Below are positions 10,701 through 18,865 of a stretch of 64,000 nt of DNA, in pieces. Every line of letters begins with the position of its first letter. The first letter of the stretch is position 1. Position numbers and translations under genes: made by a program. The notes beneath the pieces were generated by a model. That model saw nothing but the letters and a program-made list of their open reading frames with translations. It had not been told where the DNA came from and did no database searches. The stretch is from Lentinus brumalis (Eukaryota > Basidiomycota > Agaricomycetes > Polyporales > Polyporaceae). The stretch lies in assembly GCA_001792895.1 (NCBI GenBank), contig MARA01000009.1, positions 744,001 through 808,000 of the forward strand. Direction: 5' to 3'.

Positions 10701-11368
10701 CCGGTAGCGTCCTGCGTCTCCTCGAGTTGGGGTTCTCCTGCATTCGCCTGGCCCGCCGCTTCGCGGGCAGCTCTGGCCGTTGCCGCCCTGTCCGACGGGG
10801 ACGCTGAGTCGGAGGACTCCGTCGTCGTGAAGCTGACGTGGATCGGGGAAGAGTCCGGCGTTTCGTTAATCACGGTCGTCGAGCCTTCAGTGGAGGGCGT
10901 GATATTGACTGCCGCCGCGGCGAGACTCGCCTGGTTCGGGGGAAAGAAGAAGACTTCTGCGCGCGACTTGACTCCTACAGTCAGTCGCTCATTGCGGGGC
11001 TCGTGCGCAGCGAATCGTACCTGCGGGTTCTGGATTTCAGCCATCGAGGCCAAGCCTGCCATGGCCGGGGTTCTGGCAAGTCTAGCGTCGGAGACGTTGC
11101 GTTCCTGGGGCGTCAGGAGACGACGGGCCACCTGAGTGGCCGGTGGCGGCTGCGGGGTACGGGGGAAGTTCTCGTCCACGAAGGGGACGAAAGGTGCCGT
11201 GGGGGAGACGAAGGCCGGGGCGCGGGTGCGAGCCGCCGTGCCGTTTTGGTTGGCCGTGGCCGGGAGCGGGGTGGCTGGGACGCGGACGATGCCACCGCCG
11301 GGCGTGATGTCGCCGACAGCGTAGACCGGTTGCTGGGGGTTGTTGGGGTTGTTTTGGGGGTTCGACAT
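7781..11368 (-). CDS. LINE ORF1: Gag-like nucleic-acid-binding protein
   Basis: This 1195-aa protein begins at the ATG at 11368. The first ~800 residues are low-complexity and rich in Ala, Pro, Thr, Arg and Ser, so probably disordered. A more ordered region follows (MALEWMREVWSDPP, AEALRWAFEMISG, WSYSSISFIASP, WIMDMITANPAF). Near residues 1079-1092 is one CX2CX4HX4C zinc knuckle (CSGCGSVAHPTHAC), and the tail is Arg/Gly-rich (RGAGRGGRRKF). LINE ORF1 proteins coat the element RNA and help it reach target DNA. At 1195 aa it is longer than most. Recognition rests on the knuckle, the basic tail and its place upstream of ORF2. Confidence 0.85.
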   Translation of the reverse strand: MSNPQNNPNNPQQPVYAVGDITPGGGIVRVPATPLPATANQNGTAARTRAPAFVSPTAPFVPFVDENFPRTPQPPPATQVARRLLTPQERNVSDARLARTPAMAGLASMAEIQNPQVRFAAHEPRNERLTVGVKSRAEVFFFPPNQASLAAAAVNITPSTEGSTTVINETPDSSPIHVSFTTTESSDSASPSDRAATARAAREAAGQANAGEPQLEETQDATGVEAGADAAAEGAAQPTAVAAATAAIGPAAAATTANAPVAQVTTTDMLANEASAHILLSFSQPAAGATEDRRTCQERARDDAAMITARTEAAANEVRLDDSAYYRFFWTPPSFDDRAPGDGGAATQNNNGNAAGNPDGLNYGEQPRTQSHQDDVRNIRKRLWSGTPDPEGQRRSSRRPRPAGTTPLLRSNAALPIPTSTASNPWEEERGVGVEGRGSVISDVFSPVESSTPIVASVSRVEPRVTQPSQRQPSYVLPTPTNRPAAPLLQRTHAERPDQRHSASHTETAEHGARSHGSLLPDPQNGMDVDVDDDAETSGRDSPTPNRAQKGKGRARALTAVEEGPEQDPRCSSREPGGWDEQEILRARQESLRHVLQERAGGQTHYPRGRATQTAGAGPSRSHYSRPYASEGPRNDAYAMREDLASHGDAMQPRETQGWRADLQDFSTAWNDRNNDRSHGEYAGRYRERSHSDFVPYPNTRAAEYLASGLGERSEHGRGDLNRHPAPNCPPTLRRSRDRTGGRARGSPTRERDSSMGREDPGRVPPRTGTEAAVIAAEDAEARRQQDIPGDGEADEWDQEHDEDWGKHEDGELLPTALHEDTPLSDTNATPTPDGGFPLVHRDDPESAIRGMALEWMREVWSDPPQTDVLVHVYNYRYSEDDTLNRRIAEALRWAFEMISGESDFDVVPPEPEEGARRRIRDLPCVWAIRGLTPHATAIATAKGTWSYSSISFIASPRANAMQSWLFALDGFLEGNVAKIRAAVWRVLTEDKMQQWIMDMITANPAFANWTPWRAMEEILSTLRVEVMQLDNGSYVANVFIRSPTRDLREWRRWVGDLRSRRYRSFAIGTGRVRYVSSCSGCGSVAHPTHACPFPRTRGWNGPRPGEGVFGEANGRFEAARTTRPSYPPGGPGTGQQQRRPNRDRRSPRDGDEAGGQRNDNTGRRRNDRRDRNPRDPSSRDPSSRGAGRGGRRKF

Positions 11369-11965
11369 CGTCGGCGAGTTGAGCGGATCGAGCGAGGCGT
11401 GTGCGAGAGCGTTGGGGAGCGATGTACGTGGCAGTACTGGTGGGAGAAGAGCAGAGGAGACTGGGGGAAGGACAGCGAGCCAGCAGGCTTACCAGGGCGA
11501 CCAGGCCTGCGTCGGGAGACCTTCCCATCCTTTCCTCGCTCGAAATTTGCCCCACCGTCGCCCTCGAAGCTCGCGCTGTCTTCGACATGTCGCGCGTGCA
11601 GTCCTTGGGCACCGCTTGTCTCGTTTGGGTCGAGAGGTAGAGAGGGCGAGCGTTACAGCGTTAGCCAGAGCACAGAAAGAGGAAGGGATGAGCAGAAGTG
11701 GGAGGAAGGCACGCGCGTTCGCGCAGGAGGTACGTAAGAAGTTCGAAAGTGTGTGCGCGTCTCGCGAGTGTACGCGCGCCTCTTCTGCTTGCCGGCGCTC
11801 CGTCGCTCCCACGTCGCCCTTTGCGTGCGCCGCATGCTGCGTTCGCAGCACAATCTTGTCTCTCCATTGTCCTCCTCGTCTCTGCGTTTTACATAGTGCC
11901 CTTCCATAGTGCGCCTGGCCTCTGCTACCGTTCAAGGTAAAGTGGTTTGTTCAGCGGGCAGAGAC

Positions 11966-12445
11966 TTACGTCATGTCTTCTATAGGCTGTCCTGCGCTCT
12001 CTGGGCGTCGCTAGTCTCCCAGACCGTGAGTACCAGACCTCTCTGCTCCGTGCCTTGGCTTCTCTTCTCGCCTTACTGACGGTTCCCATGCAGATACTAG
12101 GCTCGATGGCGCCGTTTTCAGCAGCCGGGACGCGCTCTCACTCGGGCCGTGTCGCGGTCCGCGGCGCGTGTCTCTAGTGTGCGCTTCGCGGACTTGTCAT
12201 CAAGCTTGCGTGGAGTTTCACTGGTCGTCGTGTTCGTGAGTAGCTCCGTCTTCTCGTACCCTGTGGCGAGCGTTCTTGTCTCTGACTGTCCGTTGGCAGG
12301 TGGCCGAGGTACTTGATAGCGCGCGCCGCGTTTTGCGCTCCTCCGCGGAGAGTTAGACATCGAGGGACATGCGCCCTCAGTGCCTGACAGGCTTCTGGTG
12401 AGTGGCTCGTCGTGAGAGCTGATCGCCGTTACGTCATGTCTTCTA
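11966..12445. repeat. 17-bp direct repeat within the LINE upstream region
   Basis: TTACGTCATGTCTTCTA occurs at 11966-11982 and again at 12429-12445, in the 1.5-kb spacer between ORF0 and ORF1. The flanks are not obviously alike, so this is a repeated short motif and not a clear tandem monomer. It contains TACGTCA, which resembles a CRE/bZIP half-site. A regulatory role is speculative. Confidence 0.4.
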
Positions 12446-12835
12446 CAGGGTCCCTCTCCCGCGTACATATGGACCTCCTTGCGCGAACTCAAAGCGTGCA
12501 GGCGCGTTGCGCTTCGGTCGAGGGCTGGGTCATTGAGCGGTAGGGCGCGTCTGCTGAGATACGCAGGCTGCTCGGTCGTGTACTGGCCGTGAGTGCTCGA
12601 GTCAGCCTCGGCCTCGGCCGCCTTGTCTCGCCGCATTGCCCAGCGGTTCTTGGACTTGCGGCTTGTTGTCTGCGACGTACGTGCGTGGCCGGCCGGGTCG
12701 GGAGGCGGAGTCAGCAGTGGGATTACTGGGTGGCTTGTGTGCCGCGATCAGGTGGCTCGTTCGGGTGGCTTCAGCAGATGTTCATTTATCATCCAGCTCG
12801 TGGTGGGGGCGGCCCGTGATCAGAGAAGCGTGTAT

Positions 12836-13666
12836 TTAGAAGCTAAAGTCCCGTTTCATGTTCCAACATATATCGCCCGCACATTCTCGCGAGATCGGCA
12901 TCGGTCGAATGGCCGCGAAGCTCGCGCGGCCGCATTTAAGCCTGCCTGCCCGGGTTGCCTCCCTTCCGTTCGACTCGCCGTTCGTGTCTGGGGTCGTCGC
13001 TGCCATGTCTTCCTGCGAGCTCCGTCTCGCCGCATCTACATCTCCACTCAGAGCTCCCTCGTCGCAGTCATCCATCGCAACTTCTCCTTCGCCGGGCGCC
13101 GCCTCGGACAGGACCTCCATGTCGACCACGCGTATCGCGTTGCTTCGGCATGTATTCATCACCAGCAACCACTCTCTGCCGTCCTCTCCTCTCCAGATCT
13201 CTGCCACTTCGCCGACTATGTGCGGGTCGTAGGTGTCGAACTCGTTTGGGGGAACATCAGGTGTGTGGTATGCAATTGGCGAGATCGCTAGCAGTCTGAC
13301 TAATCTCCCGACTGTGATCGCTTCGTCTGGCTGAACAGCTAGCTCATACAGGTGTTTGACCGCCTTGCGTGTTGGCTGTTTGGTCGGGGATTCCCCACAC
13401 CCTCTCCATCTGGCTATCAGGAGGAGGGTTCTGGGGCGCGGAGGTGGCGGAATCCGTCTGATGGGATATGGGGTGGCCTGGTGGGGCGTTATGTGTTGCC
13501 CGTTTGGTTGCCTCATGCCTCTTAGAGTGCTTGGTGTGCGGCGGGTGGGGCGGAGGTGGGCAGAGATTGCGCGGATAGTTTCTGGAGGGGACGTGGCATC
13601 GGCTTGGTATTTGAAGGTCCAGATAGTATGGGCGTTACGGCTAGGCTTAAAAGATTGCTTTGCCAT
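12836..13666 (-). CDS. LINE ORF0, unknown protein
   Basis: The ORF is 276 aa from the ATG at 13666 and stays open without introns. The N-terminal half is basic and Pro-rich. The C-terminal half looks more like a folded domain (AVKHLYELAV, ITVGRLVRLLAISP, HIVGEVAEIWRGEDG, EWLLVMNTCRSNAIRVVDMEVL) and is followed by an acidic stretch (MDDCDEGALSGDVD). I do not recognise a family. It lies inside the element, 1.47 kb upstream of ORF1 on the same strand, so it is either an extra LINE ORF or a transduced fragment. Coding status is inferred from length and protein-like composition. Confidence 0.5.
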   Translation of the reverse strand: MAKQSFKPSRNAHTIWTFKYQADATSPPETIRAISAHLRPTRRTPSTLRGMRQPNGQHITPHQATPYPIRRIPPPPRPRTLLLIARWRGCGESPTKQPTRKAVKHLYELAVQPDEAITVGRLVRLLAISPIAYHTPDVPPNEFDTYDPHIVGEVAEIWRGEDGREWLLVMNTCRSNAIRVVDMEVLSEAAPGEGEVAMDDCDEGALSGDVDAARRSSQEDMAATTPDTNGESNGREATRAGRLKCGRASFAAIRPMPISRECAGDICWNMKRDFSF

Positions 13667-14815
13667 TCTTTGGTTCGCTAAACGAAGCGAGACAGCGGCG
13701 GGGCAGTTGTGGGACAGATGGCTTGGGTTGGGCACGACTGACTGGTGCTCCTTGTCATTCAGCTGCCATCCGCCAGTCGCGCCTAAGGCCAGGGTAGCTA
13801 CTAGAGTGAAGGGTGGCGTGCAGGCCGTCTAGGACTGAGATTGTGTCGCCGCGGCTGTTCATACGGGTATGTCGGGCTTCTCAAATTATCGCGGAAACGA
13901 GTAGTGGCTAGTAGCGTGGTGGGGAAGCCCTTTCCGCCCCGTTAGTGGAGGGAACTCCTATCCTGGGGCGTCAGGGAGGGGCGGTCTTGACGTCGGTTCG
14001 TGAGCCGAGAACTCTAAATTGCACACTAGGCGTCGTACGTAGTCTTATGCGTTCAGTCATCGTTCGAAAATGCGTTGAGAGAGGTGGCTGTATTGGGAGC
14101 GTTTGGTATCTCTCTCTTATTTGGGTGGGCTCCTCGCGGGCGTAGCGTGTCACGTGATCGTGAGACAGCTCTGGCGGGCCGCCTCTCCGAGTAATCTTAT
14201 CGCGGGAGATGTCGCGGTACAGGCACAGGCGCGCGGGCTTCACCCGGCTGCCCGGCTGTTGTCTGCTACTGCACAGGGCTTGCAGGTGCAGGGATATATC
14301 TCCTCTGCAAGTCGCGTCGTTTGAGGGGTACGTATCGTCAGGGCTTCTTTTAATGGGAAGAGCAGGCCTGATTGCTCCGCCTCCATGCGGGAGCCACGTT
14401 ACTCTAGCGCGGCGGTCTGGGCTGTTCCGGTCGGAGGCGCCCGTTGCCAGCGCATGCTCGACTTGCGTTGCGTTCATCCGTGTTGACTTGCAACTTCGAT
14501 CGTCCACAATGGGGTCGCCGTACAGTAGGCGTGAGCATGACTGCTCCTTCTCCTGCCACTAGCTTGGCCATGGAGATCTGGCATAGCCAGGCGCGGCCAT
14601 AAGTCGCGCAGCGCTAGCGCTGATAGTCACTGAGACAGTGGGGACATGATCTCGTTGGATTCTGGGTCCGCTCGTACTCGCCGCAAGTGGCTTAGAGTAT
14701 TCTGGGCATCCGACATTGTATTCTAGCCATTAGATAGCCACGGGACGGTCGCTCCAAAGACCGTCGACCGTGGGAGAAACGCGCCATGATGGCGGTTAGA
14801 GGAAGAGGAGCCCCC
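13667..14815 (-). other. LINE 5' region
   Basis: This stretch lies between the 5' end of the element, fixed by the right target-site duplication, and ORF0. The first element bases read GGGGGCTCCTCTTCC on the minus strand. It would contain the internal promoter and 5' UTR if the copy is full length. I see only short, unconvincing open frames, the longest at 13971-14507. Confidence 0.6.
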
Positions 14816-14830
14816 TATTCTAGCCTACTT
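14816..14830. repeat. Target-site duplication, right copy
   Basis: This is an exact copy of TATTCTAGCCTACTT from 512-526 and marks the 5' boundary of the element. On the minus strand the flanking sequence reads CCACCAGGTAAGTAGG, so the insertion point is 2 nt after a GT of a consensus-like splice donor. The element may have landed in an intron. Confidence 0.93.
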
Positions 14831-17800
14831 ACCTGGTGGGCGGCGGCCAACAAGGCAGAAGGCCTTGAGCTCCCGATAATGTACTTAACTGCTCGGTAGG
14901 AACGACCCATAGAACAGCCTACTATAGGCTTACTCCACTTCGATGCCAGCCTTCAATGATGTTTCACGATGTGCCACGTAGCCGGGGCCTTGGGGCGCCG
15001 AGCGGTGGCAGAAAGGAGTCAGGGATATGAGGAACAGGGCGATACATGTAAACGCAAGCCGTAGACTCTATGGGCCGCTCTGACAGCTGGTGATACACCG
15101 CGTATGCACACCGTCACGCTCAGTACTAGTACATACGTCGGCGTCAACTCGGCGTAGTGCGTGAACGGCCTCGCCGCGGTTCAGCGTCTCGCTTACCATA
15201 TCAGGACGACGTGTACCGCACGTGATCGCGGACAGGTTAAGGGCAGGCCCGAGAGTGCTGCGAGTCGCGACCACTATGTTCTCTCCGCCTACTTCCTTCA
15301 TTGTCTTGACACATCTTCCGTGGTCACTTTAGCCATCGCTCTCCATGTCTCTCTCCTACACTGAGGACTACTTCAGTATGCGACGCGATCACTCAAGCTC
15401 TGCGGCACCAGCACCAATCGATGCATCCCGCCTCGTGATGGGCTCGCGCAGTGCGCGTCGAGCGTGAGTCGTCCCAACGCGTTCCTCCTACCATTCAGAA
15501 CTGTCCTCAAACCGCATCTTGGGGCTGATAAAGTGCAGCATATAGCATATAGTCGTCGGAAGCATTTCGAAGACGCGGCTGATGTTCCTCCCTTCGAACC
15601 ATGATCGTAGCGTCACTCTGTTCATGGAACTCTTGACACCACCACCACCATCATCATCATGAGAACGCTGATCTCGTATGAGCTGAGCCTCCTCATTGAG
15701 CTAACGGGTCACGTTTAATCTCCACTCACAGGCTGACACCGCTGCGAAATGTGGCATGCCTCGATCTCTCACCTCCGTTCACCAGACTTCCAAGGTCATA
15801 CGTATCTCCTGCATCATATGCGCCAAGGTACTCGTGGGGGGACCTTGCAGCGCCGAGGGTCTCGGCTCGTTCTGCGAGGATGTGGTACAGTATGTCGCCG
15901 TTCATCAAAAAACGTTACTGCTGCGGTCCTGTGCGGATGCAGACATAATCAACACGGGGCAAGACTAATATACAGCATTCTTCAGGCTCGAGGTCAGTCC
16001 TGAGAGATGCACTACCCAACGCACCTCGCCGCGCCACGGGGATGGTCACGATCCCAACCATCTGACAGACACCGAGGAACCCCAATCCAGGACGCGCTTC
16101 TCCCGTTCATCGTACGTGCTCGACCACATATATGCCCCATTTGGTTCACGTAACGTCTTCGCACGAACAGTGCTTCGACTTTTCCGCGACCCTTTCTAGC
16201 AGTGGTTGTGTTCCCTCGCGAGCCCTGCGCCCTCGATTCACGGAAATCCGCGACGCGACCGACGGACCAGGCGTGAGAGAAGGCTTGCGTGTGCCCATCC
16301 TGCGGAAGCAACTTCGAAGTTGAACATGGGGTCCGGGTCTGGATCGTCTTCTGCCCTCCATGTGCGCCCTCGAAGCCTTTCAGGACATGGTCATGCCAAG
16401 CTCATGCGCCCTCGACATAGCGCCTGTGATGAGACTCCTGTCATAGGACGTGCCTCAGAAGGCCCTTCAATTGCGATGCCGCCCTTCGTGGGACGACGAA
16501 GAATCGCCTCCGCTTGGAGGTGATGAAAGGTGAGTAGCGAAGCAGCACTGGACTCCTCTTAGCAATACTTCTCCGATCCAGCTCCAGTTCAGCGCGTCTG
16601 CAACGGCTCGCCATCATCGCCCGTCGGAAGCGAACAGCTATAGTTGTGACTCTGAGGCTTGAGGGCAGAACGCCGCGCATCGTAGCGCTAGTCCTCAGCC
16701 TCGTTGCTGCATCGTGTTGTATCTGGCCGATACAGCGATACGCTGGCACGATGATCTCGTGTTTGGATCTCTGTCTGAACAAGATCTCCTTGCAGGTTCT
16801 TCCCCGCACAACGACCTACACGTGAATTCGCCACCGCGTAGATGCCCACGCCTGTTTCCTCGGGATCGCCTGGAATCGCTCACTATCAGCCTCAACGCCG
16901 CCGGATCTCAACGCGCACCCGTTGATGGCAGTGCCCCCTGGGGCCTGTAAGGGCCTGTACGTGCGCGACCTCCTGCCCCGTCTTGTTCGCAATGCGCGTT
17001 GTGGAGTAGAAGCGGAAGAGCGAACTAACCACGAATAGCTGCTTGTTGGGACTCGCCGCCGCCCGCGGGCCTCTGTCCAGTGTCAGCTGCCTCGCGTTGC
17101 GAACGAGCGGGTGCTTCTGGTGTGAGGTCGTGTCCGTTCCTACAAACAGCCTCTCACAGTGCCATTCATAGACATCCGCGCACGGGCTTCTGTTCTGATT
17201 GGCCAAGCACAGTACGCTCGCGGAGCACAACGACCGCTATCGGGCGGTGTGGCCGTGCGCCACCATTGGCTGCGAGCGTTCATGCCGTTCATGCATCATG
17301 CACAGATATCTGAGGACGAGAAGACGCGCTGTGCATCCGCCCCTTGGCGAGGCGGTCATGTGGGGGCTCCGCTGAACCTCCCTCCGTGGGGTCCAGCGGA
17401 ACGTCCAGCGGAAGGACGAGGATGTGGACGCTGCGGGTAAGTCTGGGTAAGTCATGTACCACGAAGCGCAGACGAAGCGTCTCCTCCGGCGCGACCTTGA
17501 CTGAACCTTCCGTCCAGCCTGTCCTCTCCACACCTCTAGAAACCTTCCGTTGCGCCTGTCATTCCCGCGTGTGTACATGTAGGCCCTCCTCCATCTCGTC
17601 CATGCATCCGCGACTCTAGACCTCGAAACTTCCCCGGCCCCGACCCAAAGCTGTTGATGCTCAGGTCCTCTAGACCGCGTAGCGGGCGGCAATTCCACAA
17701 TCAGTGGTCTCGGGAACTCCCAGGATTCATTTCGAGGAGGTTCATCAGAACGGCTGCGTGTCGCTGTGGGCAGAGGGTACTGGTAGCACTGATTTCCGTT

Positions 17801-18621
17801 TCGGTACCAATCTCATGGCGCGATCGGCCTTGAGGCAGCTTTTCGTGCCAGCCTCGGCATCCCGTGACTGGAGGATGATATATGTCAGCCTTTGTTCTCT
17901 CCCTCTGCGCAGTGCGCGTTTTCTAACGAGCTTCGAGCAGGATGGTTGGGGACGAGCGATGTCCGGGTGAACCTTGGTGGCGCTCTCTACGGGGGCCACG
18001 GCACGAAGGCTGTGGGGGTGTCGGGATGAGCCCGAGTAGCTCGGCCGCGTACAACAGGTCATCGGTGCTGGGCTCGGACCAGAAGGCGCAGTGAGACAAA
18101 GGAATGTATGTGGCTGCAATCAGTCGTACAGAAGACGACTGCCGTGATGGATCTGCCAGCCGGCGTTGTTCCAACGCGTCGCCGTGGAGAAGAGAGGGTG
18201 GCGAGCTCGGCACTGATGGCAGCCATGGTGCGTCGACGTACACATGCGACGAAGCCGGGGCTTCTTGGACGTACACAGTGTGTGGATGTGAAGGAGGTGG
18301 AAGGTGCGTGCGTGTGGCTGATGCTCGAGAAGTGCGGTGGTGTTGTAGACGGCTGGGTATGGCAGCTGCGACCTCGGGGGACGGGAGAGCTCCCACCTGC
18401 CGGTTGGGGGATGGTCCAGCGCTGGCGTGCCGGGGCGACGTCGGCGGAAAATGGTGCCTTTCATTGGGACCGCGTGCAGCGAACGCCGAAAGAGTAATCA
18501 TTGTGCACAACACGTGTAGAACCGCCCGCTGGGGTTTCTGAGGCACAGGCGAACCGACGGTCACGGACCGTGGTAGGATCATCTGCCGCCGCTGGCTACG
18601 GATTTCTCGGGACGGGGTGCG
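14831..18621. other. Gene-poor stretch, no supported gene
   Basis: The open frames are short and overlapping. The longest is a 219-codon minus-strand ORF at 17923-18582 that is Pro/Ser/His-rich at its start and contains STDDLLYAAELLGL; I recognise no family. A minus-strand stretch at 17289-17531 (GSVKVAPEETLRLRFVVHDL) also looks protein-like, so a decayed multi-exon minus-strand gene is possible. A short (ACC)n(ATC)n microsatellite lies near 15640-15662. Confidence 0.45.
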
Positions 18622-18703
18622 GTAACGCGTTACAAGCGGTAAGCAAGAACTGCTAGTCCTGGTAAGAACGTGGTTGTAGAGTGTTGTAACGGGTCACAAG
18701 CGG
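18622..18703 (+). promoter_or_regulatory. Repeated palindromic motif upstream of the GATA factor
   Basis: GTAACGCGTTAC (18622-18633) is a perfect 12-bp palindrome followed by AAGCGG. A second, imperfect copy GTAACGGGTCACAAGCGG lies at 18686-18703. The two are 64 bp apart and 160-245 bp before the predicted start codon, as expected for a dimeric transcription-factor site. The binding protein is unknown. Confidence 0.4.
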
Positions 18704-18865
18704 GAATATTGATGGGATAATTGAAGTGCGTTTTTCGGAGAGAGCGGTGCAGGGCTCCCCGCGGGCACTGACGCTCATCGGGACAGGTTGCCCTATAACC
18801 GTTCTGTGATCCAAGTACTAGTGCTATCGCTGCTTCTCCTCTTCCTCCTCCGTAACGCCCGGTCC

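Larger units (their letters stand above)
525..14815 (-). mobile_element. Complete 14.3-kb LINE (non-LTR) retrotransposon carrying a cyclin-like ORF
   Basis: Both ends are fixed by sequence: poly(A) at 525-547 and a perfect 15-bp direct repeat outside each end. In element order it has a 5' region (14815-13667), ORF0 (13666-12836), a spacer, Gag-like ORF1 (11368-7781), a cyclin-like ORF (7462-6344), ORF2 (6053-786) and a 3' UTR. ORF1 and ORF2 are open throughout and ORF2 keeps its catalytic motifs, so the copy looks recent and possibly active. An EEP endonuclease, a C-terminal RNase H and a terminal zinc finger place it with RNase-H-bearing LINEs such as the fungal Tad/I-like groups; the exact clade is inference. 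Typical LINEs are about 4-8 kb, so this is exceptionally long. Confidence 0.93.

Noticed and set aside
6344..11368. ORF1 and the cyclin-like ORF as one readthrough fusion, since they share a frame
   Set aside because: Four in-frame stops (7781, 7766, 7706, 7697) separate them, and no ATG follows until 7462, so simple stop-codon readthrough is unlikely.
15630..15665. CRISPR-like or tandem array
   Set aside because: It is a short trinucleotide microsatellite; no spaced direct repeats were seen anywhere in the window, and the DNA is eukaryotic.
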